Shown: one piece after another, positions 62,646 to 64,000 of the stretch
Layout: every line of letters begins with the position of its first letter
How positions within the stretch are numbered: the first letter of the stretch is position 1
Source of the DNA: an uncultured Eubacteriales bacterium
Lineage (GTDB): Bacteria; Bacillota; Clostridia; Oscillospirales; CAG-272
NCBI GenBank assembly: GCA_934402395.1
Contig: CAKRTQ010000009.1
Coordinates: 1 to 64,000 of the forward strand
DNA length: 64,000 nucleotides
Direction of reading: 5' to 3'
Program-made: the position numbers and the translations under genes
The notes under the pieces: generated by a model
Told to the model about the DNA's origin: nothing
Seen by the model: the letters and a program-made list of their open reading frames with translations, nothing else
The model's database searches: none

Positions 62646-63311
62646 ATGAGCGAAAAATGCCGTAACAACGCCCCCGGGCGCGGACTTTTCATAGTGCTTG
62701 AGGGTGGCGACGGCTGCGGCAAGACCACGCAGGCGGCGACGCTTTGCCGCCGTCTTGCTGCGGAAAGCGGCATACGCTGCCTTATGGAGCGCGAGCCCGA
62801 CAGCCGCGATATCGTGGGCGCCGTAGTGCGTTCCGCATATTACGGAAGTGTAAAGATACTTCCCGAGACGCTTGCATACCTGCACGTTGCCGACCGGCTT
62901 GAGCACGTGGCTTTTATGCTGCCGCTGCTTGAGGGCGGTTCCGATATCGTGTGCGACAGGTACTATCCGTCAAACATGGCATACAACCGCACGCCGCGCC
63001 TCACGATGGAGCAGATATATGAGCTCAACCGTCCCTGTTTTGAGGAGCTTGACCCCGATCTGATAATTTATCTTGACGTGTCTCCCGAGGTCAGCGCCCG
63101 CCGCCGTGCGGCGGGCAGGACGGCGGAGGAGATATTCGATGCCGATGAAACACAGCGCCGGGTACTGAAGAACTACCGTGAAACGCTTGATTTTCTTTCC
63201 GCGCGCGGCAGACGCATTGCCGTTGTGAACGCCGATGCATCCGAAGAAGAGGTTGCCGGAGCGATATGGAGAGAGGTCGAAAAGCTTTTGGACGAAAGAA
63301 AGCGGTCCTGA
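62646..63311 (+). CDS. tmk: Thymidylate kinase
   Basis: 221 residues. P-loop LEGGDGCGKTTQ, dTMP-binding MEREPDSRDI and the DRYYPSNMAYN motif, then LDPDLIIYLDVSPEVSARRR with a lid region. Makes dTDP from dTMP for DNA synthesis. The usual neighbour holB is not seen after it. It is embedded between a surface protein and an SGNH hydrolase, an uncommon context. A 12-base gap implies co-transcription. Confidence 0.92.
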   Translation: MSEKCRNNAPGRGLFIVLEGGDGCGKTTQAATLCRRLAAESGIRCLMEREPDSRDIVGAVVRSAYYGSVKILPETLAYLHVADRLEHVAFMLPLLEGGSDIVCDRYYPSNMAYNRTPRLTMEQIYELNRPCFEELDPDLIIYLDVSPEVSARRRAAGRTAEEIFDADETQRRVLKNYRETLDFLSARGRRIAVVNADASEEEVAGAIWREVEKLLDERKRS

Positions 63312-63341
63312 GCCGGTCCCGGTCGGGAAGAAAAAAGCAAA

Positions 63342-64000
63342 ATGAATATTTTATTTATCGGAAACAGCTATACCTATTTCAACCGGATGCCGGAAACGCT
63401 TGAAGCGTTGGCACACGCGGCGGATATCGACGCGTCCGTCGCATCGGTCACAAAGGGCGGATATACGCTTGAAGCTCTCGCTTCGGACGAAAACGAGTAC
63501 GGCGCGCGCGTCGGCGCGATGCTCGCGGGAGACACAAAATTCGACTGCATTATCCTTCAGGAGCAGTCGGTCCGTCCCGCCGTTGACAGCGAAAAATTTT
63601 TCGGCGGCGTTGCCGCAATGCTTGATAAAATACGCCTCTGCCAGCCTGATGCCCGTGTCATTCTTTACGAAACATGGGGGCGCAAGGCGGGAAATCCCGT
63701 GCTTGCCGAGCACGGCTGGACGCCGGAGAAAATGTACGGTCTTCTTCGTGACTCGTATGCCGCCGCAGCCGTGCGGTTCGGGCTTGACGTATCACACGTA
63801 GGCGCGGCTTTTGCCCGCGTTACAGCCGAACGGCAGGATATCGGGTTGTATAACGACGACCTTACGCACCCCTCGCCGGCAGGCTCGTACCTTGCCGCGT
63901 GCGTACATTTTGCCACAGTTTTCCGCATCTCGCCCGAATGCGCCGCATACTGCGGCGACCTTGACGCCGGCACGGCAGAATACCTGCGCCGCACGGCGTG
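63342..64000 (+). CDS. SGNH/GDSL hydrolase, cut by the window end
   Basis: At least 219 residues; the frame is open to base 64000. Block I MNILFIGNSYTYFNRMP carries the nucleophile Ser, CIILQEQSVRP a Gln/Asn oxyanion block, and NDDLTHPSPAGSYLAA the catalytic Asp and His. No signal peptide, so it is intracellular. It probably removes acyl or acetyl groups. Starts 30 bases after tmk; no ribosome binding site is strong. Confidence 0.85.
   Translation, partial: MNILFIGNSYTYFNRMPETLEALAHAADIDASVASVTKGGYTLEALASDENEYGARVGAMLAGDTKFDCIILQEQSVRPAVDSEKFFGGVAAMLDKIRLCQPDARVILYETWGRKAGNPVLAEHGWTPEKMYGLLRDSYAAAAVRFGLDVSHVGAAFARVTAERQDIGLYNDDLTHPSPAGSYLAACVHFATVFRISPECAAYCGDLDAGTAEYLRRTA

Overview
The window looks like chromosome of an anaerobic, Gram-positive member of the Bacillota (class Clostridia), probably an uncultured gut-type organism. 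The pointers are the rpsO-pnp pair, lipoproteins with Ser/Thr-rich linkers, GGAGG ribosome binding sites, near-consensus TTGACA-N17-TATAAT promoters, LytTR/GHKL signalling genes, and clostridial families such as the amino-thiazoline-carboxylate hydrolase-like proteins. Nothing in the sequence fixes a genus. Almost all genes lie on the + strand; the exceptions are the two-component pair at 9.8-11.8 kb and a lipoprotein at 58.5-59.2 kb.

1-14 kb is an accessory, decaying region with AT-rich islands. It holds a primase/serine-recombinase chimera, repeat copies ending in a tRNA T-arm-like sequence, an ABC exporter, an ASCH protein, a wrecked TetR gene followed by a membrane protein and a run of alpha/beta hydrolases (two with in-frame stops), a ZIP-transporter remnant, a second recombinase chimera, and a LytTR/GHKL two-component system divergent from a second ABC exporter.

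14-25.4 kb carries an acetyltransferase and a complete oligopeptide importer (binding lipoprotein, two permeases, two ATPases). Three of its subunits carry large inserted segments.

25.4-35 kb is a second accessory region: a truncated phosphotransferase, palindromic repeats, a frameshifted DUF4279-like gene, a remnant toxin with an immunity-like gene, WG-repeat proteins and several orphan genes. 35-45.7 kb has two TetR-led clusters. The second (37.8-44.2 kb) combines methyltransferases, an MBL-fold enzyme, two amino-thiazoline-carboxylate hydrolase-like proteins and a ketopantoate-reductase-like enzyme. Its TetR promoter/operator and gene are paralogous to the wrecked TetR at 4.7-5.3 kb.

45.7-64 kb is mostly housekeeping and envelope: rpsO, pnp, a VanY-type carboxypeptidase, lipoproteins, surface proteins, a MATE exporter, argG-argH, then an operon of a solute-binding lipoprotein, a LamG surface protein, thymidylate kinase and an SGNH hydrolase cut by the window end. 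A family of structured repeats of about 100 and 160 bp sits between rpsO and pnp and at 59.3-59.7 kb. Copies also form the 5' coding part of argH.

The most unusual features are the insertion-expanded Opp transporter, the repeat that extends ArgH in frame, the 95-bp promoter module shared by 11.9 kb and 26.3 kb, and the chimeric or nonsense-interrupted genes clustered in the accessory regions.
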